Shown here piece by piece: positions 50,701 to 58,618 of a stretch of DNA of 64,000 bases; position 1 is the first letter of the stretch, and each line of letters opens with the position of its first letter. Below the pieces are notes generated by a model. It was not told the DNA's origin, made no database searches, and saw only the letters and a program-made list of their open reading frames with translations. The DNA comes from Sphingomonas horti (GTDB lineage Bacteria; Pseudomonadota; Alphaproteobacteria; Sphingomonadales; Sphingomonadaceae), in NCBI RefSeq assembly GCF_009753715.1, contig NZ_WQMS01000006.1:186001-250000 (forward strand), read 5' to 3'. A program made the position numbers and the translations under genes.

Positions 50701-50901
50701 GATTACTTCGACCTGGCGACCAGGATCGGGGTTGGCGACAACCTGACGCTGACGCTAACGGTCGCGAACCTGTTCGACAAGAAGCCGCCCTTCACCGGGC
50801 AGGACGTCGGATCGTCGTCGTTCAACAGCGGCAACGTCTATCCGTCGACCTATGACGCCCTGGGCCGCACCTATCGCGTCGGTGCCCGCTTGCGGTTCTG
50901 A
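47794..50901 (+). CDS. TonB-dependent outer-membrane receptor (large)
   Basis: 1035 residues. Signal peptide 1-28, TonB box-like TIVVTGSLI near 46-54, plug ([101 protein letters not shown]), and a long barrel ending [12 protein letters not shown]. The plug type with [15 protein letters not shown] is the TBDR group often linked in sphingomonads to peptide, oligosaccharide or plant-polymer uptake. AAGGGGAA precedes ATG 47794. Exported M3 and M1 peptidases lie just downstream. Confidence 0.95.
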   Translation: [1035 protein letters not shown]

Positions 50902-50964
50902 CGCCGATAAAGCCGAGGCGCGCCCTCCCGGACGCGCCCCGTCTTTCTTACCCTGGACTTGAGC

Positions 50965-50995
50965 GGGCGGAGCCGAAAGACTCCGCCCCCTTTTT
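50965..50995 (+). terminator. Intrinsic terminator of the large TBDR gene
   Basis: GGGCGGAG and CTCCGCCC pair around an eight-base loop, followed by CCTTTTT on the plus strand. The T-run overlaps the stop codon of the convergent M3 peptidase gene. A second, weaker hairpin (GGCGCG/CGCGCC) lies 30 bp before it. Confidence 0.8.
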
Positions 50996-53129
50996 AGTTG
51001 GTGGCCGCCGGAACCGGGAAACCCTTGTCCTTCAGCCAGGCATTCACGTTCGGGTCGCGGCCGCGGAAATTGCGGTAGGCAACGGCCGGATCGACCGTGT
51101 TGCCGACCGACAGGATGGCGTCGTGGAAGCGCTTGGCGGTCGCCGGGTCGAACGGGCTGCCCGCCTCGACGAACGCCTGGTACGCGTCCTGGTCCAGCAC
51201 TTCCGCCCACAGATAGCCGTAATAGCCGGCCGCATAGCCTTCGCCGGCGAAGACGTGGCCGAATTGCGGGATGCGATGGCGCATGACGATCTCGCTCGGC
51301 ATGCCGAGCTCGGCGAGCGTCGCCTTTTCGAACGCATGCGGCTCGACCGGAGTCGCGCCGGCCAGGTGCATCTTCATGTCGACGATCGCGCTCGCCTGCG
51401 CCTCGACCACGGAAAAGGCCTGGTTGAAATGTTGCGCGGCCTTGATCTTGTCGACCAGCGCCTGCGGCATCGGCTCGCCCTTCGCGTTCACCAGGAACTT
51501 CATGACCTCGGGCGTGGTCAGGAAATGCTCGTTGATCTGGGACGGGAACTCGACGAAGTCGCGCGCGACGTTAGTGCCGGCGAGCGTCGGGTAGTGCACC
51601 GCCGAGTTCAGCCCGTGCAGCGCATGGCCGAATTCGTGGAACATCGTCTCCGCATCGTCGAACGAGATCGTCACCGGCTCGCCGGGCGCCGCCTTCACGA
51701 AGTTCGCGTTGTTGGACACGATCGTCGGGATCACCCCGTCGAAGTTCGACTGGGTGCGGTATTCGTTCATCCACGCGCCGGAGTTCTTGCCCGGCCGCGC
51801 ATAGGGATCGAAATACCACAGGCCGACATGCCGGCCGTCGCGGCCCTTCACCTCATAGACGGTCACGTCGGGGTTGAAGACCGGCAGCCCCTCGACCTTG
51901 GTGAAGGTGAAGCCATAGAGCTGGCCCGCCGCCCAGAACATTGCCTCGCGGACATGGTCGAGCTGCAGGTACGGCTTCACCTCGCTCATATCGAGGTCGT
52001 ATTTCGCCTTGCGGAGCTTCTCCGCATAGAAGCGATAGTCCCACGGCGCGATCTTGAAATTGCCGCCTTCCTTGTCGGCGATCGCCTGCATCTCGGCGAC
52101 GTCGGCGCGGACCTGAGCGACCGCCGGCTTCCACGCCGCCATCAGCAGGTCGAGCGCCTTGTCCGGCGTCTTCGCCATCGTGTCGGCGAGGTGCCAGTGC
52201 GCATAGGTCGGATAGCCGAGCAGCTCCGCCTTCTGCGCTCGCAGCGCCAGGATCTGGGTCACGATCGGATTATTGTCGTGCGCGCCCGGATGGTCGCCGC
52301 GGCTGGTCCAGATATCGAATGCCTTCTGGCGCAGCGAACGGTCGGTCGCGTTGACGAGGAACGGCTCCATCGCGGAGCGGGTGTTGGCGATCACCCATTT
52401 GCCCTTCATGCCGCGCCGCTCCGCCTCTTGCGCGGCCGAGGCGATCTGCGCCTTGCTGAGCCCGCCCAGCTGCGCCTGGTTGTCGAGCACCAGCGCGTCA
52501 TGCTCTTCGTCATAGAGCTCATTCTGCGCGAACGTCGTGTAGAGCCCGGCGAGCTGCTGGTTCACCTGGCTCAGCTTCGCCTTGTCGGCGGCGTTCAGCT
52601 TCGCGCCCTGCTGGGTGAAATTGTTCCAATAGACCCAGACCAGCCGCTGCTGCTCCGGCGTCAGCTTGGCCTTGTCGGGCGAGTTGTAGATGGCGTCGAT
52701 GCGCTGGAACAGCTTGTCGTTCTGGATGATCTTGTCCTGGAACGCCGACAGCTTCGGCGACATTTCCTGCTCGACCTTCTGGAATTCGGGCGAGGACAGA
52801 TTGGACGACCAGATGCCGAAATAGGCATAGACGCGGCCGAGCGGCCGGCCAGCCTGCTCCAGCGGCACGAAGGTGTTGTCGAAGGTCGGCGGCGCCGGAT
52901 TGTTGGCGATCGCGTCGATCTCGCGCAGATTCTCGGCCATCGCCGCCTCCAGCGCCGGCTTGAACAGCGAGACCTGCACCTTGTCGAACGCCGGCACCCC
53001 GCCATAGGGCCCGGCCCAGGGGGCGAGCAGCGGATTGGCGGCTTGCGCGGCCGGAACGGAGGGCGCCGCAAGCGCGGCCGGCGCGGTGGCGGCGAGCAGC
53101 GATGCCGCCAGGATCGTAAGCGTTTTCAT
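50994..53129 (-). CDS. Exported M3-family peptidyl-dipeptidase
   Basis: 711 residues. Signal peptide 1-22; then the M3A fold with zinc motif DDAETMFHEFGHALHGLNSAVHYPTLAGTNVARDFVEFPSQINEHFL, where HEFGH and the downstream Glu bind zinc. The overall pattern is that of Dcp, which removes C-terminal dipeptides from oligopeptides. Start ATG 53129 gives the signal peptide; the frame is open upstream to 53222. Together with the M1 and S9 enzymes it suggests breakdown of peptides in the periplasm. Confidence 0.92.
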   Translation of the reverse strand: MKTLTILAASLLAATAPAALAAPSVPAAQAANPLLAPWAGPYGGVPAFDKVQVSLFKPALEAAMAENLREIDAIANNPAPPTFDNTFVPLEQAGRPLGRVYAYFGIWSSNLSSPEFQKVEQEMSPKLSAFQDKIIQNDKLFQRIDAIYNSPDKAKLTPEQQRLVWVYWNNFTQQGAKLNAADKAKLSQVNQQLAGLYTTFAQNELYDEEHDALVLDNQAQLGGLSKAQIASAAQEAERRGMKGKWVIANTRSAMEPFLVNATDRSLRQKAFDIWTSRGDHPGAHDNNPIVTQILALRAQKAELLGYPTYAHWHLADTMAKTPDKALDLLMAAWKPAVAQVRADVAEMQAIADKEGGNFKIAPWDYRFYAEKLRKAKYDLDMSEVKPYLQLDHVREAMFWAAGQLYGFTFTKVEGLPVFNPDVTVYEVKGRDGRHVGLWYFDPYARPGKNSGAWMNEYRTQSNFDGVIPTIVSNNANFVKAAPGEPVTISFDDAETMFHEFGHALHGLNSAVHYPTLAGTNVARDFVEFPSQINEHFLTTPEVMKFLVNAKGEPMPQALVDKIKAAQHFNQAFSVVEAQASAIVDMKMHLAGATPVEPHAFEKATLAELGMPSEIVMRHRIPQFGHVFAGEGYAAGYYGYLWAEVLDQDAYQAFVEAGSPFDPATAKRFHDAILSVGNTVDPAVAYRNFRGRDPNVNAWLKDKGFPVPAATN

Positions 53130-53342
53130 GAGTTTGGCCTTTGCACTTCGAGTCTGATCGGCCGCTGAACGGGCCTCGATCCCCTCTCCAGCACGAGACG
53201 GACGCGAGAGCAACGGGCGCACGGCGCAGATTGCCGGGAGACAGCGATCGGTGATATGAACGGCGCCATCGCCAGCACGTCATTCAAGACGCCCGGGCCA
53301 GTATCCGTCGGGTCGCGCTCATAGCCGAACGGAGAAAACGCC

Positions 53343-54182
53343 ATGCTGTCGTTCAAACCCGCTTGCTGTTCAGCGCTGATCCTGTCGGTTGCTTGCCTGA
53401 GCTCGCCCGCGGCCGCCGTCCCGTCCGGCGCCAGTCACCAGGGGCAGGTGCGCGTGACCGCCTATGATCCCGTCAGTCTTATCTACGAACGAACGGTCAG
53501 TTCGCAGCCCGACCCGTTTTCCGCGCGATTTGAGGAAGTTGATCCGGCCGGGTCCTTGGTCGGCATCTCGGCAGGCTCGCTCGACACAGATTATGGACGT
53601 GTCTTTACCGGCGGGTTCGCAAAGACGGAGGAGCTGATGGCGCAAAGCCTCATCTCCTATAATTGGGGCGTGGAAGGTCCGGAAATCGGCGTTTCCGTGC
53701 CGGTAACAGTGACGTTCAAGGGCTACGCGGCCGCGGCTGGCAATGGCCGGTCGGAAGCGCGCCTTTTTTTGCTGGGCGCGGATGCGCCTTGGATCGATAG
53801 CGTGCTTGCGACCTCAGCCGACGGGGAAGCGGGCAAGATCATCAGCTTCTCTCGCGTGCTGACGGTAAGGTCCGGCAGCAACGTGATCCTGTCCATGCTG
53901 GCATCCTCTCAAGTCAATTTGAGCGGCCAGTGCAGCAGGGACGCCATGGGGAGCTGCGTGTTGAGCAGCTCGGAAGTCGATTTCGATCCGATGTTCACGA
54001 TCGATCCGGCGTTCGCGGCCGATTATCACCTGGTCGGCGGCCTGTTCGATGCCGTCGCGCCGTCGGTGCCGGAGCCCCCGGAATGGGCGCTTCTGATCGT
54101 CGGGGTCGCGGCGGCCGGCGCGGCCGCGCGTTGCCGTCGGGCGGGAACGGGCATGACAACGCGGACGCAGTCGCTGGGCTGA
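53343..54182 (+). CDS. PEP-CTERM-type exported protein 4
   Basis: 279 residues. Signal peptide MLSFKPACCSALILSVACLSSPAAA, a beta-rich domain (VRVTAYDPVSLIYERTV, VSVPVTVTFKGYAAAAGNGRSEARLFLLG), a Cys pair (GQCSRDAMGSC), and the tail VPEPPEWALLIVGVAAAGAAARCRRAG, a variant PEPxxWA signal with Glu before the Trp and a Cys in the basic cluster. It continues past the signal for about 12 residues, longer than usual. Domain function unknown. Confidence 0.75.
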   Translation: MLSFKPACCSALILSVACLSSPAAAVPSGASHQGQVRVTAYDPVSLIYERTVSSQPDPFSARFEEVDPAGSLVGISAGSLDTDYGRVFTGGFAKTEELMAQSLISYNWGVEGPEIGVSVPVTVTFKGYAAAAGNGRSEARLFLLGADAPWIDSVLATSADGEAGKIISFSRVLTVRSGSNVILSMLASSQVNLSGQCSRDAMGSCVLSSSEVDFDPMFTIDPAFAADYHLVGGLFDAVAPSVPEPPEWALLIVGVAAAGAAARCRRAGTGMTTRTQSLG

Positions 54183-54268
54183 AATTATCATGGGTTGAAT
54201 TCGAATCGGCCTTTTCGCTGAAGGGCCGATCTGCCACGCTCGTGCTTCCACGACAGAGGGTAAGTACG

Positions 54269-56929
54269 ATGCAGGGGCGAACGGTCACGGCTGCACTTTT
54301 GTCGGCGACGATGCTGGTGGCGGTGCCATCGATGGCGCAGGCGCCACAAACCGCCGGCCAGCCGGCGCAGGACACGATCGATTCCGCATTCACCCAGCTG
54401 CCGCGCACCGCGGTGCCCCGGCATTACGCGATCGAGATCACGTCCGACGCGCCCAATCTGCGCTTTTCGGGCAAGGTGTCGATCGACCTTGACGTGGTCC
54501 AGCCGACCGACAGGCTGGTGCTGAACGTGAAGGACATGACGCTGGGCAGCGTCTCGATCCGGCCGGCGAACGGCGCGCCGCGCTCGGGGACCGCGACGGT
54601 CGATGCCGAGGCGGAGACCGCGACGCTGGCGTTCGGCACGCCGCTCTCGCCCGGCCGCTACCGGCTCGACATCGCCTATAAGGGAGTCATCCACCAGCAG
54701 GCGAACGGCTTCTTCGCGCTCGATTCCAAGGCGCCGGACGGATCGCCCCGCCGATCGCTCTTCACCCAGTTCGAAGCGGCCGATGCGCGGGCGTTCGTGC
54801 CCAGCTGGGACGAGCCGGACTATAAGGCGCGCTGGGACCTGTCGGTGGTTGCGCCCGCCGAGCTGATGGTTATCGGCAACATGCCCGCCGCCAAGACCGA
54901 AGCGCTGGGCAATGGGCTGAAGCGCGTGACCTTCCAGCAGACGCCGCTGATGTCCAGCTATTTGCTCTTCCTGGGCGTCGGCGATTTCGGTCGCATCAAG
55001 ACGATGGTCGGCAACACCGAAGTCGCGATCACGATGGGCCGCGGCAACGAGGCCAAGGCGCGGACCGCGCTCGATGCCGAAGCGCAGGTGCTCACCTATT
55101 ACAACCAGTATTTCGGCACGCCCTATCCGCTGCCGAAGCTGGAGAATGTCGCCGGGCCCGGCCAGTCGCAATTCTTCAGCGCGATGGAGAATTGGGGCGC
55201 GATCTTCACGTTCGAGCGCGTGCTGCTCGACGATCCCGCGATCACCACCGATGCCGAGCGCCAGGCGATCTTCGGCGTGCAGGCGCATGAAATGGCGCAC
55301 CAGTGGTTCGGCGACCTGGTCACCATGGCCTGGTGGGACGATCTGTGGCTGAACGAGGGCTTCGCCAGCTGGATGGCGAGCAAGACCACCCAGCATTTCC
55401 ACCCCGATTGGGGCGCCGACGTCGACCAGGTTGAATCGCGCGAAGGCGCGCTCGGCATCGATGCCTATGCGACCACGCATCCGATCGTGCAGACGGTGCG
55501 GACGGTCGAGCAGGCCAACCAGGCGTTCGACACGATCACCTATTCCAAAGGCGAGTCGGTGCTGACAATGCTGGAGGGCTTTGCCGGCGCCGATGTCTGG
55601 CAGAAGGGCATCCAGGCCTATATCGCCGCGCACAAATACCGGAACACGCGCACCGACGACCTCTGGCACGCGGTCGAGGCGGCAGGCGCGAAAGGCATCA
55701 CCCAGATCGCGCACGATTTCACGCTGCAGCCGGGCGTGCCGCTGATCCGCGTCGGTGCCGCGACCTGCGCCGGCGCCTCGACACAGGTTGCGCTCACCCA
55801 GGCGCAGTTCAGCGCGGACAAGCCCGATTCGAAGCCGCTCGGCTGGCACGTGCCGGTGCGCGCGCAGACGCTGGGCGGCGCGGCGGCGACCTCGATCATC
55901 GCGAACGGCAGCGGGACCACGACGGTCGCCGGCTGCGCGCCGCTGCTGATCAACGCCGGCCAGACCGGCTATTACCGCACGCTCTACCAGCCGGACCAGA
56001 TCGCGGCGCTGACCAAGGCCTACGCAAAGCTGGGGCCGGTCGACCAATATGGGCTGCTGGCGGACAATCTGGCGCTCGCGCGTGCCGATTATCAACCGAT
56101 GGCCGTGGGGCTCGACCTGCTCGCGGCGGTGCCGGCCGGTGCGCAGGCCAAGGTGACGACGCTGGCGCTGGAAGAATGGGAGGCGCTGTACGAACTGTTC
56201 GACGGCGACGCCGCGTCGCAGGCGCGGATCGCGTCGGACATGTCGGCGCGGTTCGGCCCCGTGCTGCAGAGGCTCGGCACGGCGCCGCGCAAGGGCGAGC
56301 CGGCGCTGGACGCGACGCTCCGGCCCGAGCTGATCCGCGTGCTCGGCCGGACCGGCGATCCAACGGTGGTCGCCGAAGCGCGCCGCCAGTTCCAGAATCC
56401 GGACGCCATCCCCGGCAGCCTCAAATCTGCATGGCTACGCGTCGTGGCGCAGAATGCCGACGCCGCGACCTGGGACAAGCTCCACGCGCTTGCCCGGTCG
56501 GCGGGGGGCGCCGTCGAGCGCAGCACCTATTACGGCCTGCTGGGCCGCACCCGGGACGCGGCGCTGGCCCAGCGCGCGCTCGACCTCTCGATCACCGACG
56601 AGCCCGGGCCGACGATCAGCAGCGCGATCATCGGCGCGGTCGCGGTCGAGCATTCGGAGCTCGCGCTCGATTTCGTGCTCGCCCATCTGGATCGCGTACG
56701 CGCGCTGACAGACACGTCGGGCTGGTCGCGCTTCATCGCGCGGCTGGGCACGGAGAGCCGGCAGCCGTCGACGATCGACAAGCTCGACGCCTATGCCGAC
56801 GCCCACGTCGCCGCCAGCGACCGCAAGCCGATCGACCAGACAATCGCGCTGCTGCGCACCCGCTTCGCCCGCGAGCCGCGGCTGCAGAGCCAGACCCGCG
56901 CCTGGCTCGCCGCGCACCCGGCGCGATAG
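54269..56929 (+). CDS. Exported M1-family aminopeptidase
   Basis: 886 residues. Signal peptide 1-25; N-terminal saddle domain; exopeptidase loop FFSAMENWGAI (GxMEN position occupied by Ser-Ala-Met-Glu-Asn); zinc motif QAHEMAHQWFGDLVTMAWWDDLWLNEGFASWM (HExxH-x18-E); catalytic Tyr in DTITYSKGESVL; C-terminal ERAP1-like helical domain. Removes N-terminal residues from peptides outside the cytoplasm. GAGGG precedes ATG 54269. Confidence 0.94.
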   Translation: MQGRTVTAALLSATMLVAVPSMAQAPQTAGQPAQDTIDSAFTQLPRTAVPRHYAIEITSDAPNLRFSGKVSIDLDVVQPTDRLVLNVKDMTLGSVSIRPANGAPRSGTATVDAEAETATLAFGTPLSPGRYRLDIAYKGVIHQQANGFFALDSKAPDGSPRRSLFTQFEAADARAFVPSWDEPDYKARWDLSVVAPAELMVIGNMPAAKTEALGNGLKRVTFQQTPLMSSYLLFLGVGDFGRIKTMVGNTEVAITMGRGNEAKARTALDAEAQVLTYYNQYFGTPYPLPKLENVAGPGQSQFFSAMENWGAIFTFERVLLDDPAITTDAERQAIFGVQAHEMAHQWFGDLVTMAWWDDLWLNEGFASWMASKTTQHFHPDWGADVDQVESREGALGIDAYATTHPIVQTVRTVEQANQAFDTITYSKGESVLTMLEGFAGADVWQKGIQAYIAAHKYRNTRTDDLWHAVEAAGAKGITQIAHDFTLQPGVPLIRVGAATCAGASTQVALTQAQFSADKPDSKPLGWHVPVRAQTLGGAAATSIIANGSGTTTVAGCAPLLINAGQTGYYRTLYQPDQIAALTKAYAKLGPVDQYGLLADNLALARADYQPMAVGLDLLAAVPAGAQAKVTTLALEEWEALYELFDGDAASQARIASDMSARFGPVLQRLGTAPRKGEPALDATLRPELIRVLGRTGDPTVVAEARRQFQNPDAIPGSLKSAWLRVVAQNADAATWDKLHALARSAGGAVERSTYYGLLGRTRDAALAQRALDLSITDEPGPTISSAIIGAVAVEHSELALDFVLAHLDRVRALTDTSGWSRFIARLGTESRQPSTIDKLDAYADAHVAASDRKPIDQTIALLRTRFAREPRLQSQTRAWLAAHPAR

Positions 56930-56935
56930 CCGCCC

Positions 56936-57370
56936 TCAGGCGCGCTGGACCGGAATCACGGCCAGCGTGATGCGGGACAGGCAGACCAGCCGGTCCTGCT
57001 CGTCGGTGATGCGGATGGTCCAGACCTGGGTGGTGCGGCCGACTGCCTCGGCCCTGGCGGTGCCATAGACCCAGCCGTCCTTGGCCGGGCGGGTATGGTT
57101 GGCGTTGATTTCCATGCCGACGACCACGCTGGCCGCCGGATCGACGGTCAGCGAGCCGGCGACCGAGGCGACGGTTTCGGCGAGCGCCACCGATGCGCCG
57201 CCGTGCAGGCGCCCGAACGGCTGGTGCGTGCGGCGGTCGACCGGCATCCGCGCCTTCAGCCAGTCGTCGCCGATCTCGACGAACTCGATGCCGATATGGC
57301 CCGGCAGCCCGTTGTCGCCGAGGCGGGTGAGCGCCTGCAGGTCGATTTCGGTGCGGTGCCAGATGCTCAT
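56936..57370 (-). CDS. Hotdog-fold acyl-CoA thioesterase (PaaI type)
   Basis: 144 residues. GLPGHIGIEFVEIGDDWLKARMPVDRRTHQPFGRLHGGASVALAETVASVAGSL is the PaaI-like core, with catalytic Glu in the central helix after HGG and Asn in EINANHTRPAKDGWVYGTA. Hydrolyses acyl- or aryl-CoA esters in the cytosol, probably 1,4-dihydroxynaphthoyl-CoA or phenylacetate-type; not decided. Converges with the M1 peptidase gene. Confidence 0.9.
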   Translation of the reverse strand: MSIWHRTEIDLQALTRLGDNGLPGHIGIEFVEIGDDWLKARMPVDRRTHQPFGRLHGGASVALAETVASVAGSLTVDPAASVVVGMEINANHTRPAKDGWVYGTARAEAVGRTTQVWTIRITDEQDRLVCLSRITLAVIPVQRA

Positions 57371-57481
57371 TCCTGTCGCTCCACGGCCGTTCCAAGGGGC
57401 GCTATCGGGGCCGGTGCCGCCCTTGTCAAAGACCCGAATTGCATGCCCGGCACAAATGCGGCGTCCGATGGTTCATGAAGA

Positions 57482-58228
57482 ATGGCCGGGCCCACGCAGA
57501 CGGATGTGCAGAACTGGTTGCTTCGCGCGCTTCCCCCTGAAAGCTACGCGTTGATCGGTCCGCACCTGCGTGCGGTCGAGACGCCCAAGGGCATGACCGT
57601 GTTTGAGCCGGACCAGCCGCTCCGCTTCGGCTATTTCTTCGAAGGCGGGATGGGCTCGGTCATTGCCGAGGCGGAAAGCGGACAGGCGGTCGAGATCGGG
57701 CTTTACGGCGTCGACGGATTTGCGGGCATTCCCCTGATCCTGCGATCGCATCGCTCGCCTCACCGGCTGGACATGCAGATCGGCGGGTCGGCATGGGCCG
57801 TCCCGGCGGCGGAATTCGAGGCGCTGCTCGACACCAGTCCGCCCCTCCTGACGACCATGCTCCGTTACGTGCAATTCTTCCTGCTGCAGTCCGGGGAGAC
57901 CTGTCTGTACAACGCAATGCGCCCGATCGAGGAACGCCTCGCGCGCTGGCTGCTGATGAGCCACGACCGGCTGCCGGGCGACGACGTGCCGCTCACGCAC
58001 GATTACCTGGCGATCATGCTCGGCTCCTCGCGCACCACCGTCACCTTCGCGCTCGGCAATCTGGGCGAGCGGGGCGTGATCCGAACCGCGCGGGGAACGA
58101 TCGGGATTCTCGACAGGGCCATGCTCGAACGGATCGCGGGCGACGGATATGGACTGCCGGAGCGTGAGTATAATCGCCTGATCGCGCAGCGGCTCGGGAA
58201 CGCAGCGCAATCCATGTCGGTTCATTAG
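57482..58228 (+). CDS. Crp/Fnr-family transcriptional regulator
   Basis: 248 residues. cNMP-binding-like beta roll (VETPKGMTVFEPDQPLRFGYFFEGGMGSVIAEAESGQAVEIGLYGVDGFAGIPLIL) and a C-terminal winged helix with DVPLTHDYLAIMLGSSRTTVTFALGNLGERGVIRTARGTIGILDRAMLE. No Fnr-type cysteines, so not an iron-sulfur sensor. Sphingomonads have several such regulators; the effector is unknown. A DUF6894 gene follows after 23 bp. Confidence 0.92.
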   Translation: MAGPTQTDVQNWLLRALPPESYALIGPHLRAVETPKGMTVFEPDQPLRFGYFFEGGMGSVIAEAESGQAVEIGLYGVDGFAGIPLILRSHRSPHRLDMQIGGSAWAVPAAEFEALLDTSPPLLTTMLRYVQFFLLQSGETCLYNAMRPIEERLARWLLMSHDRLPGDDVPLTHDYLAIMLGSSRTTVTFALGNLGERGVIRTARGTIGILDRAMLERIAGDGYGLPEREYNRLIAQRLGNAAQSMSVH

Positions 58229-58251
58229 ACAAACCAAAGGGGAGGCGCGGC

Positions 58252-58488
58252 TTGAACCGCTTTTATTTCCACATCGTCGACGGACAGTTCGTCAGGGATG
58301 AGGAAGGGCAGGAATTCCCTGGCCTGGAGGAAGCGAAGGCGGAAGCGATCGCGGCCGCCCGCTCGATCATGCGTGAGGCGATCTGGGCGGGCCGGCTGCC
58401 GCTCAATGAAGGAATCCAGATCACCGACGGGAACGGGACCGTCCTGATGACTGTCCCGTTCCGCGACGCGATCACGATCGAGGAGTGA
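58252..58488 (+). CDS. DUF6894-type small protein
   Basis: 78 residues starting TTG (MNRFYFHIVDGQFVRDEEGQEFPGLEEAKAEAIAAARSIM), with GGGGAGG seven bases upstream. The pattern RFYFHIVDG...D.EG.E.PGLE.A..EA...AR and the C-terminal ITDGNGTVLMTVPFRDAITIEE match the DUF6894 family of alphaproteobacteria. Probably cotranscribed with the Crp/Fnr regulator. Function unknown. Confidence 0.85.
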   Translation: MNRFYFHIVDGQFVRDEEGQEFPGLEEAKAEAIAAARSIMREAIWAGRLPLNEGIQITDGNGTVLMTVPFRDAITIEE

Positions 58489-58506
58489 GAGAGGCCGTAA
58501 AAAAAC

Positions 58507-58599
58507 CCGTTCGGGCTGAGCCTGTCGAAGCCCTCTCTCTTCTTTCTCGCACTGGGAGTACGGAAGAAGGGAAGGCTTCGACAAGCACAGCCCGAACGG
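58507..58599. repeat. Palindromic repeat / bidirectional terminator, GGGCTGAGCCTGTCGAAGCC family
   Basis: The 26-base arms (CCGTTCGGGCTGAGCCTG... and its inverse complement) match at 24 of 26 positions around a 41-base loop. The words TTCGGGCTGAGCCTGTCGAA are known to be widespread between genes of sphingomonads and relatives. Lies between the convergent DUF6894 and amidohydrolase genes. Confidence 0.8.
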
Positions 58600-58618
58600 A
58601 GCTTCTTAGACGGCGCCG

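Noticed and set aside
53130-53342. Possible small gene between the M3 peptidase and the PEP-CTERM protein
   Set aside because: Frames on both strands lack ribosome sites and conserved motifs. The 213 bp most likely hold two divergent promoters.
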